Source: Mesorhabditis belari (Eukaryota > Nematoda > Chromadorea > Rhabditida > Rhabditidae). Taken from it: 64,000 nucleotides of DNA. This document shows positions 10,870-22,500 of this stretch, in pieces. A program made the translations under genes and the position numbers. Each line of letters begins with the position of its first letter. The stretch's first letter is position 1. The stretch spans positions 451,001-515,000 of the forward strand of contig CAUEEP010000886.1 of the NCBI GenBank assembly GCA_958450365.1, written 5' to 3'. The notes under the pieces are model-generated. The model was not told the origin of the DNA, did no database searches, and worked only from the letters and a program-made list of their open reading frames with translations.

Positions 10870-11735
10870 ATATAAAAGCTTGACAAGAGCCTTGAATCAT
10901 ACGGTACTTACAAGGGAATGGTCCGAACTGGCCGAGCGATTTCGCGACGTTGTTGAGATGCAAACGCCTATCGAACATGGGGAACACGATGCTCTATTTA
11001 TTTTTTTACCCATTCTCAATGGTTCACAAGAAAAACGCTTGCAAAGTTTAGGCACCTACTCGGGAAATCGCACCCCGGGGTATATGAACTCTTTCGCTTC
11101 TCTTTCAGAAGATCAGAACTAGATCAGCACTTGTTATTCGTTTTCGGAGTTTTGGAGTGGTGTTAATGTTAAAGAATGGTGTGCTCCAGCAGGTAAAAAC
11201 TTGAAATTTAACAGAAAACGAAAAATTATAGCTATAGTCAATGCTCCAAATCTTTTTGTCTGAGCTCACACCTCACAATTATCATACATTTCAAACTTCG
11301 GAGTTTCTGAGGGTTACCTATTCTTAAAAATTATTATTGCGTATTTAAAAATAAATAAATAGTGTTTTTAAAGGTTTAGCAAAAGAAAGCAAAAAAAGAG
11401 CAAAAAAAAAGAATTTTTCACAACCGGATCCGAACCAGGGTCAAAAAAGAGAAAGAAAACTAAAGAGCGCGGCCATTTACCTTCACACCATTCGGCTACG
11501 CTTAAACGAAAGGGAAAGAGCCGATATATTCCCGGGGTTCGATTTCCGATGATGCCTAAACCCTAGATGCCTAAATTTGCAAGCGTTTTTCTTGTGAACC
11601 ATTGAGAATGGGCAAAAAATAAATAGAGCATCGTGTTCTCCATGTTCGTGTTCGTGTTCGATAGGCCTTTGCATCTCAACGACGTCGCGAAATCGTTCAG
11701 CCAGTTCGGATCATTCCCTTGTTAGGACTTGATAA
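10870..11735. repeat. Large inverted repeat (arms about 200 bp) around a tRNA-like core
   Basis: The left arm (about 10870-11110) and right arm (about 11505-11735) are reverse complements with small indels. Both include GAACTGGCCGAGCGATTTCG. The spacer has on the minus strand TAGCCGAATGGTGTGAAGG ... TGGTTCGGATCCGG (11413-11513), tRNA A- and B-box motifs. Possibly a fold-back element; no target duplication found. Confidence 0.65.
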
Positions 11736-12261
11736 AAAGATACGGATTGTATTCCAAAGAATGTGCATCTTTATCTTTAGTTGTTAACTTTCATTAATCA
11801 AATCTGATAATTGCGACTTAAAACCAATCTCACGTGCTAATTGTAATGAAAAAATGTAATGAAACTAAGCCTACGATTCCAACTAAGATTCCAAAAAATC
11901 AAAACTTTTCCTTTTTCACAAGACTTAAATTTCCTGAAACGTTTGTGCCAGAAATTTTGAGTTAAAAGCTGAAAACATTTCGAGTTTCCACCCAACACAA
12001 CCCATTTCCCTCAAAACAAATCCACTCAAAAGTTTTCTCGAAAAAACTCGGCTTAAAACCGAGAAAATCTTTGTTGCAAAGTTGTCCTTTCTTTTTTTCT
12101 TCAAAGATTGTGTTCTTTTTTGTTCATTTAAAATTCTTTTTCCCTATTCTTTTCCCAAAATTTCCCTATTTGGTCTTTTTGGGGCATTGAAAGGGAAAAA
12201 AAGGGAGGAAAAGAGGAAAAGAGAAAAACGACACAAATTCCCTCAAATTGGCCGTCTCCCT

Positions 12262-12717
12262 TCACAATTTTGTTCGCAATTTGAGTACTTCTATGTCAGA
12301 ATTTTTTGAATAAGAAGTTTTTCTCGTTGACTGAAATCTTTAGAGAACATTTTTCAATAACTTTTATCTATGGGTTGAATTCAAAAATTTACCCTTTAGC
12401 ATTTGGAAAAGGGATTTACGCTTTAGATAGTTTTACCTTATTGGAAGGTCCTGGTTGATCGGAGTCGGAGACGGACTTAGCTTCCGCGATCGCCTTCAAG
12501 CTACTTCGAAACAGATCACCTGAGCGACGTCGCTTTTGGCGAGTGACGGCAGCAGCGGGCGTGATTGAGCAGGCGTTTCCTGTACCACAGGAGGGGGATA
12601 AATCACTAAAAAAAAATAGAATAAATAGAATAGCTAGATTATTAAACTAGAAAATACTAAGTAAGTAGAAAGTATAATCCTGAAATAGACATACAGCCAT
12701 GGCCGAGAAGCGATCAT
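12262..12717 (-). CDS. Small basic, Ser-rich protein of unknown function (86 residues)
   Basis: Exons 12695-12717, 12437-12605 and 12262-12330 join in phase. The ATG is five bases after a TTTTTCAG that could be a spliced-leader site. The middle exon is unusually GC-rich for this window and has a good acceptor (T-rich, TAG) and donor (AAG/GTAAAA). The product contains CGTGNACSITP, a basic patch (TRQKRRRSGD) that could be a nuclear signal, and SVSDSDQPGPSNK. No domain was recognised. The last exon is short and the least certain part. The plus strand is also partly open across the middle exon. Confidence 0.5.
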
Positions 12718-12722
12718 CAGTG

Positions 12723-12730
12723 CTGAAAAA
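12723..12730 (-). promoter_or_regulatory. Likely trans-splice acceptor before the 12262-12717 gene
   Basis: TTTTTCAG on the minus strand, five bases before the ATG. Confidence 0.45.
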
Positions 12731-13117
12731 TGAAATGAAATTGCAATTTTCATTTAAAACTTGTCAAACTTGTTATCTTCTTGTCTATTTTTTGACCATC
12801 TTTGATCATTTTTGATCATTCTTGTCTATTTTTTGATCATTTGAGTCATCTTTTCTTTTCGCTTTTCAGCCAAGATCTCGATGAGAGATTCTTCTCAAAA
12901 AACACAAACCGAGCTTCTGTTTTTCAGTTGTTCATTATTCAGTCGTTCATCCAGTACTCATTTTTCGTTTCTTTTATTTCCCTCAACATTATTTCCTACT
13001 TTATTCACGACAATTTCTCTTTTCGCTAATAAATAAGCGCTTTAGAAATATTTTAGTTTTAGTTTTAGCAATATATTCAATTCTTTAGAGGAAAACTGAG
13101 AATTTAACAGATTCAGA

Positions 13118-13322
13118 TACGTATTTTCTCTAATAGTAGTGCACCCTGAGCGTCGCCTAAATTGCTCGAAACTCGAGAACCGGTTTTTTCTAAAAAAAAT
13201 GGCTTACCGTATTCTCTCTAATAGTAGTGCACTCTCTAATAGTATTGCGGTCCAGGAAAGGGTTGGAAACCGAAAATCGTCACCAACTGCCGGGTGCACT
13301 ACTATTAGAGAAAATACGGTAC
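13118..13322 (+). mobile_element. MITE of the ACCGTATT-CTCTAATAGTAG family, rearranged copy
   Basis: Termini are TACCGTATTCTCTCTAATAG and its inverse. This copy has two left ends (13118 and 13206) and a shortened centre. Other copies are at 27646, 28167, 42424 and 58109. A (CT)n tract follows at about 13655-13675. Confidence 0.8.
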
Positions 13323-13991
13323 TTTTTTTTATTCATCAATCTGCCAAATGTCACTAAAGAAATGGTTTTTTCTAAAAAGAATGGCTTATTTGAAATGTAT
13401 CGTAATCTTTTTTCGTCTAATCAAACAAAATTTGAAGGAAAAGATTACGTTTTTCTTTTCGAAATTGTCCTTTCAGAAAACACATCAGTTTTCAAATGTT
13501 TACTCAATCAAAATGAATCTTTTCTTTAAAAATCAGCTAAAAAGAACATTTATTTGCTTGAAAAAAAGGAAATCTCCGCGAAAAAATCCTACCGGAAGCC
13601 GATTTTAGGAAAAAAAATTGGGGAAAAGGGGTGCAATTTGGCTAATTTTGAGCCTCCTCTCTCTCTCTCTCTCTCTTCGATCAAAAATGAAATTTCTCTT
13701 TAAATTCTCTGAATTTTACTTAGTTTTTCTCATTTATAATGGAAATTCCAGAGAAAAATGTTGCATTTTCAGATAGCTTTCGCTTTTTTTGAAAACCCCA
13801 TTAATTGGAGGGGAAATTCGAGGGGAAATCAATGAGATTTCAATATTAAATCCCGTTTCAATCTTGATTTCACTTTTCTTTTTTTGATTGATTTCTTAAT
13901 TGACTTCTGAAATTCAAGTATTTTATGTGAATTTGTTTTAAGAACGTTTAAGAATTGTTTTAAGAACGATTTCTAAAGAATTCTAATCGAA

Positions 13992-14001
13992 TTCATTTCA
14001 G
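13992..14001 (+). promoter_or_regulatory. Likely trans-splice acceptor of the chemoreceptor gene
   Basis: TTCATTTCAG ends one base before the ATG at 14003. Confidence 0.55.
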
Positions 14002-14002
14002 A

Positions 14003-17000
14003 ATGGACAATTGTTCGTTGGCTGAAGAGATCACCCGTTCCGTTGCACCGATTTTCATTTATTTGGTGATTGTCAACTTTTGTGTGATCATTTCTTGTCT
14101 ATATGTGGCGCTCAATTTGATCAGGAATACGGTAAGCTTAGGGTTTAAAGCCAAAATTTCAAAATTTACTTATTATTATATTTCCTAAAAGCTGATCATT
14201 TCATTCCGGGTGTTTTCATTGTGCAAAACTGCAAAACCCAAGGTCAATTGATACTCTTCGAACTTTTCTTGGAGCAAATGGTTAAAATAAGCTCTTCCAA
14301 TAGGTTCTAGGGCTCTGAAAATCCCGTGCACAAATTTTTAACATTAAATCTCATTTGGGAATCATTTACAGAACAAAAGAAAAATCACTGTGTAAGGGAC
14401 TATTCGTTGTCCTTTGTGCGCGTAATCGTTCTCCATCTGGCAAACCCGTTTGGTATAGAGGGCTTCTCCTTCGGAATTCGTAAATAATTGGTTCCAAAAG
14501 AAAAACAAAACGAAAGTTGCATCAGAAACCGAACCCTGATGCCGTGAGTGGAAGGCCAAGACGTTATCCACTAGGCCATCAAGTCACCTTTCCTCGGCTA
14601 GGAAAGAGAACCGTTTTAAAGCAACCGTTTTTCCCCCAAATCTCGCCAAAAAAATGTCATTTTTGCTTCTTGTCGGCCCCATTTCTCGTTGTGGAGTTAC
14701 TTTGAGCAGCTAATTCTTTTCGTCATCAATATTCATCATAAGATCTATTGAATGAGGTTCTTGACTCCTCCCAAACGGTCACATTCATTTCAAACCATTC
14801 CCTAGTGAGCCGATTTCGTCTTTTAATGACGTCACGAATCATTGATTCTGATCACGCCCATCTGGATCATTTTTGCCGTAAATTTTGGTGTATTTTTGCT
14901 AGAAAACCAAAAGAACAGTGCAATTGGTTGGAATTTAAGGATTCTTTAATGTAATAGCATCAATTTCCCAAATCTAGTGGCAATTTCTGCGTTTTGTATC
15001 AATAGAATCAATGGAATGAATGGAAAACTGAATAAATCTATCACTTTTCTTTTAAGCTTACAGGAAAAGCTCAATCAATCAGTCAGTTAGTCAAAAGCTC
15101 ACGTGACACAGATATTTCTTTAATTCTAAAGACTCTTTTGATCAAGCTCCTTTTTACACTAGTAAAATGTACTATTGAACACAAATTTCTAGAGAATGTA
15201 TCTAGAGAAAGTGACCAAGAAATTCTAGATATTCTTTAGTTATTTCTATTCTTTAGTTATTTCACATTCATCTCCGAATTCTTCTAATGAATGTGATCAT
15301 CGCGATGCTCTTCCGTACGTCATTCACCACCTTTCGTGCTTTACTACGATTGCGTCTTTTGCTCGTTGCTCAAGTAAGAGATTTTCAAAATAATCTCCAG
15401 AGATTTAAAATCATCTCCAGAGATTTAAAATCAAAAGTTTCTTTATTCTCTATTTAGTCTCCCTGTGATTTCCTTGAAGAACTTTCTTTTTGTATGGCCA
15501 TTTCATCAATCACTTTACCAGCTGTTAAAGTGAGTTCAAAATTCTAGGCGGAGATTTAAAAAAAAAATGAATTCCTTTTAGGTGGTCACATTCACTTATG
15601 CTTTGATAACTTGTGAACGAGTGATCGCTTTATATTTAGTGGAAACTTATGAACAAAAGAGGAATATTCCACTCGTTTTAATCATCGCTGCTTTATCGGT
15701 AAGGGAAAATGAGCGATTTTGAAAAATAAACCACGGAAACTTTTGAAAACCTAAGGAACTTGAAAGGAACTATATAGGAACTATATAGGACCAAAAGGCA
15801 AATAGGGCCAAACAGACAAAGGACCAAAAGGCAAAAAGGAAGCCAAATAGGAACTATAAAGTAACCAAATAGGAACCATAAAGGAACTAAATAGGAACTA
15901 AATTGGAACTAAATAGGAACTTAATAGGAACTATACGAACCACAGGAACTAATAGGAACTTAAAGTAACCAATAGGAACTAAAGGTACTATCAAGGACAC
16001 AAGGACAACAGTAACCAAAGGACCAATAGGAACCATAAAGAAAACTTCTGTAATCTTATCACCGATTTTCCGATCTATCTACTTTTGCAATCTTTCAGTA
16101 CCAAAGTACCAATGTTTACGAAAAACAGAATTCCAAAGGAAAATAATAAAATAAATAAAATACCATCTAAAACGCAAAAAAATCCCGCTGCCAGCTGTGA
16201 ATCTCGGGGAGGAAAAGGAGTGGTGAGCGACTGGGCCGGTTTCGCTCTCTTGGGCCTCACTATGTCCAAGCTCCTTTTGGAGCACTTTTTGCCCCAAATT
16301 TGATTCTACCCTTGATACAAATTCTATATTCTGTTGTTGCACTCAAAAGACGACTAAAATTGCGGAAACGCAATGGATCAGCGCCCAAAATTCAAGACTC
16401 ATTCAAGACTCCAAGGACAATGAGAAGAGCCAAACTAGATAGCTTAAAAACCCTTCAAAATGTTTAATTATTCTTTTCTTGTGGTAAAAAAGGCAAAAAT
16501 AAAAGCAGATAGCAAAAGGAAGTTTATCTTTTTTTATTTAGCCTAACTTCGGTCAATTCGCTTTCTAAAGAGTAAACTAGTTTGTAAGTAATTTGTAAAG
16601 TCTATCGTAATCTTTATCTATTCTAAAATGCACTAGAAGAAAACATATGTATGTCTAATAAATTTTAAAATGCTCTTTTCAGTGGTACGGTTTACCGGAA
16701 GTTCTCTATACAAGTTGGAGTGGGTTCTTGTACGGAGATTCCGGTCGTTTCCTTCCATATTGTAGCTCATCAACAGCCGGCACTGTCACAATATGGTTTA
16801 TTTTCGAATGGACGATTCCTGTGAATCTTTTCAATGCAATTGCTCTAATCACTCTGCATTTTGTGCTGAAAAAGAAAGCAAAGTACGATTTTTGAAATGA
16901 GAAAAAGATCAACATTATTCATTCAGATTATCCCTTCTTTCAACTCCAATGCTTTCATCGAGATATGAAATGAGAGCCAGTCTCAAATCACTCAAATTCA

Positions 17001-17831
17001 TTTTGCCAAATATTTTCGTGACTTGTGGAGTGAGTTGTCTTCTGCAAGCGATGACAATTGGTATGATGTTCCCCGCGATCACATCTCTTCAACAAGCAGC
17101 TATTATAAAGGTGAGAAGAAAGAAAAGATTTCAAAATAAATTCACACGAGCAATTTGGTACGAATAATAAATAAGCAGTCCTAAGCCCTAAATGTAGGGA
17201 AAAAAGAACCAAACATCTAGCTGACGGGATTGAACCCTTGATCTCCCGACTAACAAGGGAAGAACAACTGGATGTGCTAGCCAAATCACATGAGCTATAA
17301 ACCATTCGACGCAGAATTTCACGTTGATCATGATGCTGCTTTTCCTTTTTGCTATGGAACACTCTGTCAAAAGTTATACACGTTTAAAGTTTTGTTTAAA
17401 GAGTTTCAAAAATCAAATCGCGACATTACAACTCTGCCCTCCGCGAGCTAGTGGCACCGGTGACCGAATGGTAGTGGGTTGAGACGCGAGGAAAGACCGG
17501 TTCTTTCTCTGGTTCGAGGCCAGTAGCTGATTGTCTTTTTTATTTTCTTCAAACTAGGAAAGAGCCTTTTAAGAAATTACATGCAAGATTTGGCAAGAGC
17601 ATAAAGAAACAAAGAAATCCACAAGCGGTAAGTTGAAAGTGGGAAAGGAATCTTAAAGCTAGATACTCTCCGAATTATTTTCAGGAGCTATCATCAGCCA
17701 TCATCATTCCTTTTCAATATTTCTCCTTTTCCATCATTTGTTTCTTTCGAAGTTCCGAGTTGAGACCGAGAAAATTCAAAAGAAAACGAAGAAAGGAAAC
17801 GAATCAATTATTGGAAAATGAGAAAATGTGA
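14003..17831 (+). CDS. Seven-transmembrane chemoreceptor, Sra superfamily
   Basis: Seven exons agree in phase: 14003-14131, 15257-15373, 15458-15529, 15582-15698, 16683-16882, 16927-17110 and 17685-17831, giving 321 residues, normal for nematode chemoreceptors. Hydrophobic segments include IYLVIVNFCVIISCLYVAL, VVTFTYALITCERVIALYLV (the CERVIA box after TM3) and IWFIFEWTIPVNLFNAIALI. LSSRYEMRASLKSLK matches the LS.RYQ..EN..S.K motif shared by Sra, Srab and Sre receptors before TM6; which of these it belongs to is unsettled. The last codons are ATG-TGA; AT/GTGAG there could instead be a donor to another exon. Introns hold tRNA-like repeats and a tandem repeat, and a mariner MITE begins seven bases after the stop. 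Likely a G-protein-coupled chemosensory receptor, inferred from family. Confidence 0.88.
14520..14590 (-). repeat. tRNA-like sequence in chemoreceptor intron 1
   Basis: The minus strand reads GATGGCCTAGTGGATAACG then GGGTTCGG, resembling tRNA-Arg A and B boxes. The T arm is not a normal 5+7 stem-loop, so this is not a functional tRNA. Confidence 0.5.
15762..16040. repeat. Degenerate tandem repeat in chemoreceptor intron 4
   Basis: Many variants of AGGAACTA(T/A)ATAGGAAC about 10-14 bp apart. Confidence 0.8.
17175..17310 (-). mobile_element. tRNA-derived SINE, reverse copy
   Basis: On the minus strand a tRNA-like head with AGTCGGGAGATCAAGGGTTC and AATCCC is followed by CAGCTAGATGTTTGG and a TTTTTTCCC...GGGCTTAGG tail. 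Head and tail match copies at 28788, 39266 and 44273. It sits in chemoreceptor intron 6. Confidence 0.65.
17440..17530 (+). repeat. tRNA-like sequence
   Basis: GGTGACCGAATGGTAGTGGG then a T-arm-like CTGGTTCGAGGCCAG with four pairs. The acceptor stem is incomplete. Confidence 0.45.
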
Positions 17832-17838
17832 GTTTTTA

Positions 17839-18697
17839 TTAGGTTGGCAAGAAAGTTCGTAGAAAAAGTTTGCACAGTGATTTCTCAAAAACAAAACCAT
17901 GAATTCTTTTCATTTTTTGATAAACTTGATTATATTTCAAAAAGTTTTTGATGAAAAAATAAGAGATTTCTTCAGCTAGAGGGACTTGGACACTTTTTGA
18001 GGGACCAGCCTTTAGACAAGTTTTTAATGGGTTAATGGATAGGTAGTGGACCCCATTCAAAACCCAAAATAAAGTACTTAAAACAAGGAAAATTTGCGAT
18101 CAAGGCAAATTTGATCTAATGCTTTGATTCTAAGCAATTGATCTAAGCAAATTTGATCTAAGCAAACTTTTCAGAATCACCTATTTAAGCAAACACTCAG
18201 TGCCAAGAAGATGACACCAAAAAATGATTTTTCTGAAATCCAGCATCTCTGTAAAAAATTTGTTGGCCAAAAATAGAGATTATAGAGCGGATTGCTCATT
18301 TATGCTAGCTTTACCTCATAAGGAATCCTTTTTTTCGGCCAAAAAGAACATTGAATTGTGTCTTGTTTCAAATCCAATCCATTCACAGCATGGTTTCTTT
18401 AGAAGAAATGCCATTCTTTTCCTTTTCTCCTCCTTTCTCGTGCAAAAAGTGAGCTGAATTTAAGCTGGAAAATAATAATTTTACAAAAATCTCTAAAATT
18501 TTAAAGGGAAGCTGCAGTCATTTTTTTACGAGTAACTTCTTGGAGTAAATAACTTGTAAACTTGTACTTGTAAATACTTGTAAATAATAGAACTTGTACA
18601 CTTGTAAATAATAGAACAAAGCGTTCTTGGAATTGGTGGATTCGTTTTTGAAGAAATTTCAGTCAAACTTTTTCTACGAACTTTCTTTCCAACCTAA
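17839..18697. mobile_element. Mariner-type element, 859 bp, TA target duplication
   Basis: The ends are inverted for about 34 bases with one mismatch and begin TTAGGTTGG(C/A)AAGAAAG, the irritans/Cemar-like mariner terminus. TA flanks both sides (17837-17838, 18698-18699). No transposase frame was recognised inside. Confidence 0.85.
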
Positions 18698-19513
18698 TAG
18701 AAAAGGAATAACTGTAAAAAAGAAGTTTTATACCAAAAATTTGCATTTTTGCACTTAAACTGCGTACAGTATGTGAAATTTCGTTTATTAAGATAATAAA
18801 TTCAATCTCAACGAGATTTTGACAAGATCGCTCTCAAAAATTCTACAAATGCGGCTCTCAACGTGCGTGCGGCTCTCAACTTTAAAAGGCTACATAGAAA
18901 AGTTGAAAGCTTGAATCGATTAGATAATGGACACCGTTTTAGGGTACTTACTTAAGATTTATTTCCCGAAAAAATCAGAACGATTGAGCTTTATACAAAA
19001 ATTTGTTCAGGGATCCGATCTCAGCCATGGCGAATATGCAGAATTTTTGGGAAATGCACGAATTGCAATCAAAATAAGAGTTTTGATAAAAAGTTTATCC
19101 ATTTTCTTATAAACAATCAATCAATGCAAATTGTTTAAAAATTGCAAAGAAATTTTTGGGAATGTTTTAAATTTTACAAAAAAAAAAATCTTCAAACAAA
19201 ATATCACAGTTTGGTGAAATGACAAAGAATTTCAGGTTTTCCACAGAAAAGTTTCATTTTATTGCTGGCAAATTTTGGTGAGAGGATCAACATAAAAACA
19301 TGGGGTACACGTATAGAAAAAAGAATAAAGATTACGATAGCTTTGCTCAAAGTTTCCGAAAGCGGCGGAAAGCTTCGGAAAGCTGCAGAAAGCTACGGAA
19401 AGCTGCGGAAAGCTATCGTAATCCAAAGTTGTTAGGAGTGGGAAGAGTTAAACGAGTAAAAAGTGCTCTTAGAACAAAAAGAGAATAAAATTGTTGTTAT
19501 GAAATTAACGTAC
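18698..19513. other. Intergenic; short hairpin repeat at 19330-19425
   Basis: GATTACGATAGCTTTG and its inverse flank about five GGAAAGCT(N)CG units. A 61-codon plus ORF at 18927-19112 has no splice or domain support. Confidence 0.45.
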
Positions 19514-22500
19514 TCAAAATTCAGTGGGATGTCCGGCTCCTTTTCGATAAGATGCCTTGTCATCGGGCTCATTTGAAACCTGAAATTTGATAGGGAATTT
19601 TAGTGGCCAAGAAAATGAAAGGAAAAAAGTAATTTTTAGTTTGACCATTTCAAATCAAACAACCCAACTATCTTTAAGCAATTCAAATTCGATTTTTCTG
19701 CTTTACTGCTTTTTCTGCTTTACTTATCTCAAAACAGTTTACTAGGGAAAGCCACGAATTTCTTGTGAGCTTTCGTTTCCGGATTCACATACATCTTACT
19801 AAAACCAGTATGGAGATTCATAATCTGAAATCAAAATTTGCGAAATAAACTTGCCAGACGCGTAAGAATTCAATGGAAATTTTGAAGATCTGCTTTAAAG
19901 CTTATCTTCGAAATTTCAGTTCAATTTTTATCTGGATTTAGTAAGATGTATGTGAAAAAATCAAAAACAAAGACAGAATTTCGATTTTACGACCGAGAAG
20001 CCGTCCCACTATCCACTAGATCACCGATGCCCATATCCCAGCGATATGGTTCAATTTAATTCTTACGCGTCTGGCAAGTTTATTTCGCAAATTTTGATTT
20101 CAGATTATGAATCTCCATACTCGATTTAGTAAGCTGTATGTGATCCGGAAACTCACGGGAAGTTCACGAAAGCTCACGGGAAGTTCGTGCTTTTCCCTAG
20201 TTAGATAAAGTAACATGAAAGTGTTGGATTTAAGTCTAAATGAAAACTAAATGGAATCTAACTGAAAAATAGGGCATAAGGCTCACTAGAACAAATAGTG
20301 GCATTGTCATGTCTTGGTTTGCATAGTTGGCTTTGTACAGAATTGTAATTTCCATGGTTTTGCGTGCTTAACACATTCGCGACAGCGGTTTTTTTTGAGC
20401 GTAGAGTCGCGTAGTCGTTAACTGTCGTGAATGTGTTAATGATGCAGTTAAAAACTTTAAAGGATTGGAATTTTGAGAAACCTTTGAGGGGAAAACCCGT
20501 GCAATCTCTAGAAAAAAAAGGAAAAAGTTGAAAACAATCAAAAAAATCGATTTAAAAAAGAACTTGAAAAAGCTAATGATTAATCTATTGTCATGCAAAT
20601 AACCTCTCATTATTTCTATACTCCCGAAGTGGAAAAAGACTTTTTCTTCGGCTCCACTTCATATCGAGTCTGTAAGGTGAAAGCTATCGTCCCGGAATAA
20701 CTTTTGAAACTTTTGAAATAATGATTCTAAGCTCTCACTTGGCTGTACTTCTTGTATTTTGCATAATAACATGTAGCGGTCATTCCAACTAGGAGAATTG
20801 ATAGAGCGACGGCGATGATCAGAATTGCGATCTGGAATTTGTTGAAATTTGGTGAAATTTTGAAAATTCAACTCGTTTCTAAGGATTTTGTTATTCATTT
20901 TACATAAATGAATAACTTTATAGGAGTTTTCAAGAGGATATTCAGGGCTAATAGTTTAGTTTGTCGTGACGATCTCGTGATCGAGATCGCCACTTATGGA
21001 AATAGCCAGCTAGGCACCTATGTGGACGAACGCCTATTGTGCGAGATTTAATGTGCGTCGCTATCCGTTCAACTCCATTGTGTGCAAGATGAGACCAACG
21101 CCTGAGTTCCGTATAAAAGCAATGTGAACGAGCTGCCGAGGTGTGCCGTGCCGTGTTTCTACTCTCCCAATCTCAAACCACTGAACCAACTATTATCGCT
21201 GTAATAAAGATTATATCTAAACCAACAATAGTCACTACATAGTTTATCTTTGGGTATTCACAAATTCTCAGTAAACTAGTGACGACTAGGCGACTGTTTG
21301 CTCAAAAAACTGTTGTTTTTCGTATGCTTCGTATGCTATGCTTCGTATGCTATGCTTCGGATGCTTCGTATGCTTTCGTAAACTTCATATGCTCAATTTT
21401 CGTTTTTGGCTTGCGGCGCAATCGTCATGGCCCCTTGTTTTTGCCTTCCATTCCGTTATAGAAGGATCGACTGTACTAGTTTTCAAGAGGAGATTAGTTT
21501 AGTTTAGTTTATCCTTGTTAGTTTAATAGTTTAGTTTATCTTTGAATTTACGCTAAAGGTGAGAGTTTTACGTTTCCAATCTTACCTGTATCGTTTCCAA
21601 CAATCCTCCAACTGTTTCCAAAGTTTTGTTCAAGGTGATCAATGTCTAAAAAGCTTATCCTTTTTATGTTTTAATCTCTTTTCTCATCCTCACTTCATCA
21701 AGTGACATTCTTTGTTGTTGCTGGGCCATTGCCACCGTCTTGTTCAATCTAAAATAGCTTTTTAAATTGGCTAAACATTACTAAGCGCCAAAGAGAATAA
21801 TAGTACGACTAATACTTTCTAATACCTAATTAGGAAACTCACAACTTCTAGATATACAAATTTTTCGTGGAGAAGTTCTAGAAAAACAGATTTATCAATA
21901 GAATGTTGATATCTGACTTGAAAAATATAAAAAGTGAATCGAAATTGTTTGAAAACCTTGTTTGCTTGCCTCAATATCAAGAATGATTTAAATATGATCC
22001 AGGAGAAAGGCACAATTGATTTTGATGGTAAAAATGTTAAATGAGGGTTTTCCTTTTTGAGACCTCGATTGGCATTTCATTTTTTTTTGGGGCGAAAAAG
22101 GAGAAGAACGGTGTCGACAACATTTCTAACGCTGATTCAGACGATTGGGAAAAAGAGAGGCTCCCTCAGAAGCCTTTTTTCCTTTTTTTTTCACCCAATC
22201 GAATCGACAATCATCGCCACACGTAAAGAGAAATCACGCTTTTGCAACATTTGATTTTTTTTGGCAAAACAATGATAATTCTTTGCCTAGCAATAAGCTA
22301 AAGCTCTAGAAACACGAAAAGAAACAAGCTACAAAGTTATACAGCTCACCGGCCGTATTGTTGACGATTATTTTTGGTGTCAGCTCGTTTTTAATGAATT
22401 TGCTATTCATTTCGCAGAAAGTTCTCGATAACTTTGTACTAGTTTTCAAGAGGAGATTCGTGGCTATCGAATGACTATAATAGTTTAGTTTAACTGTGAA

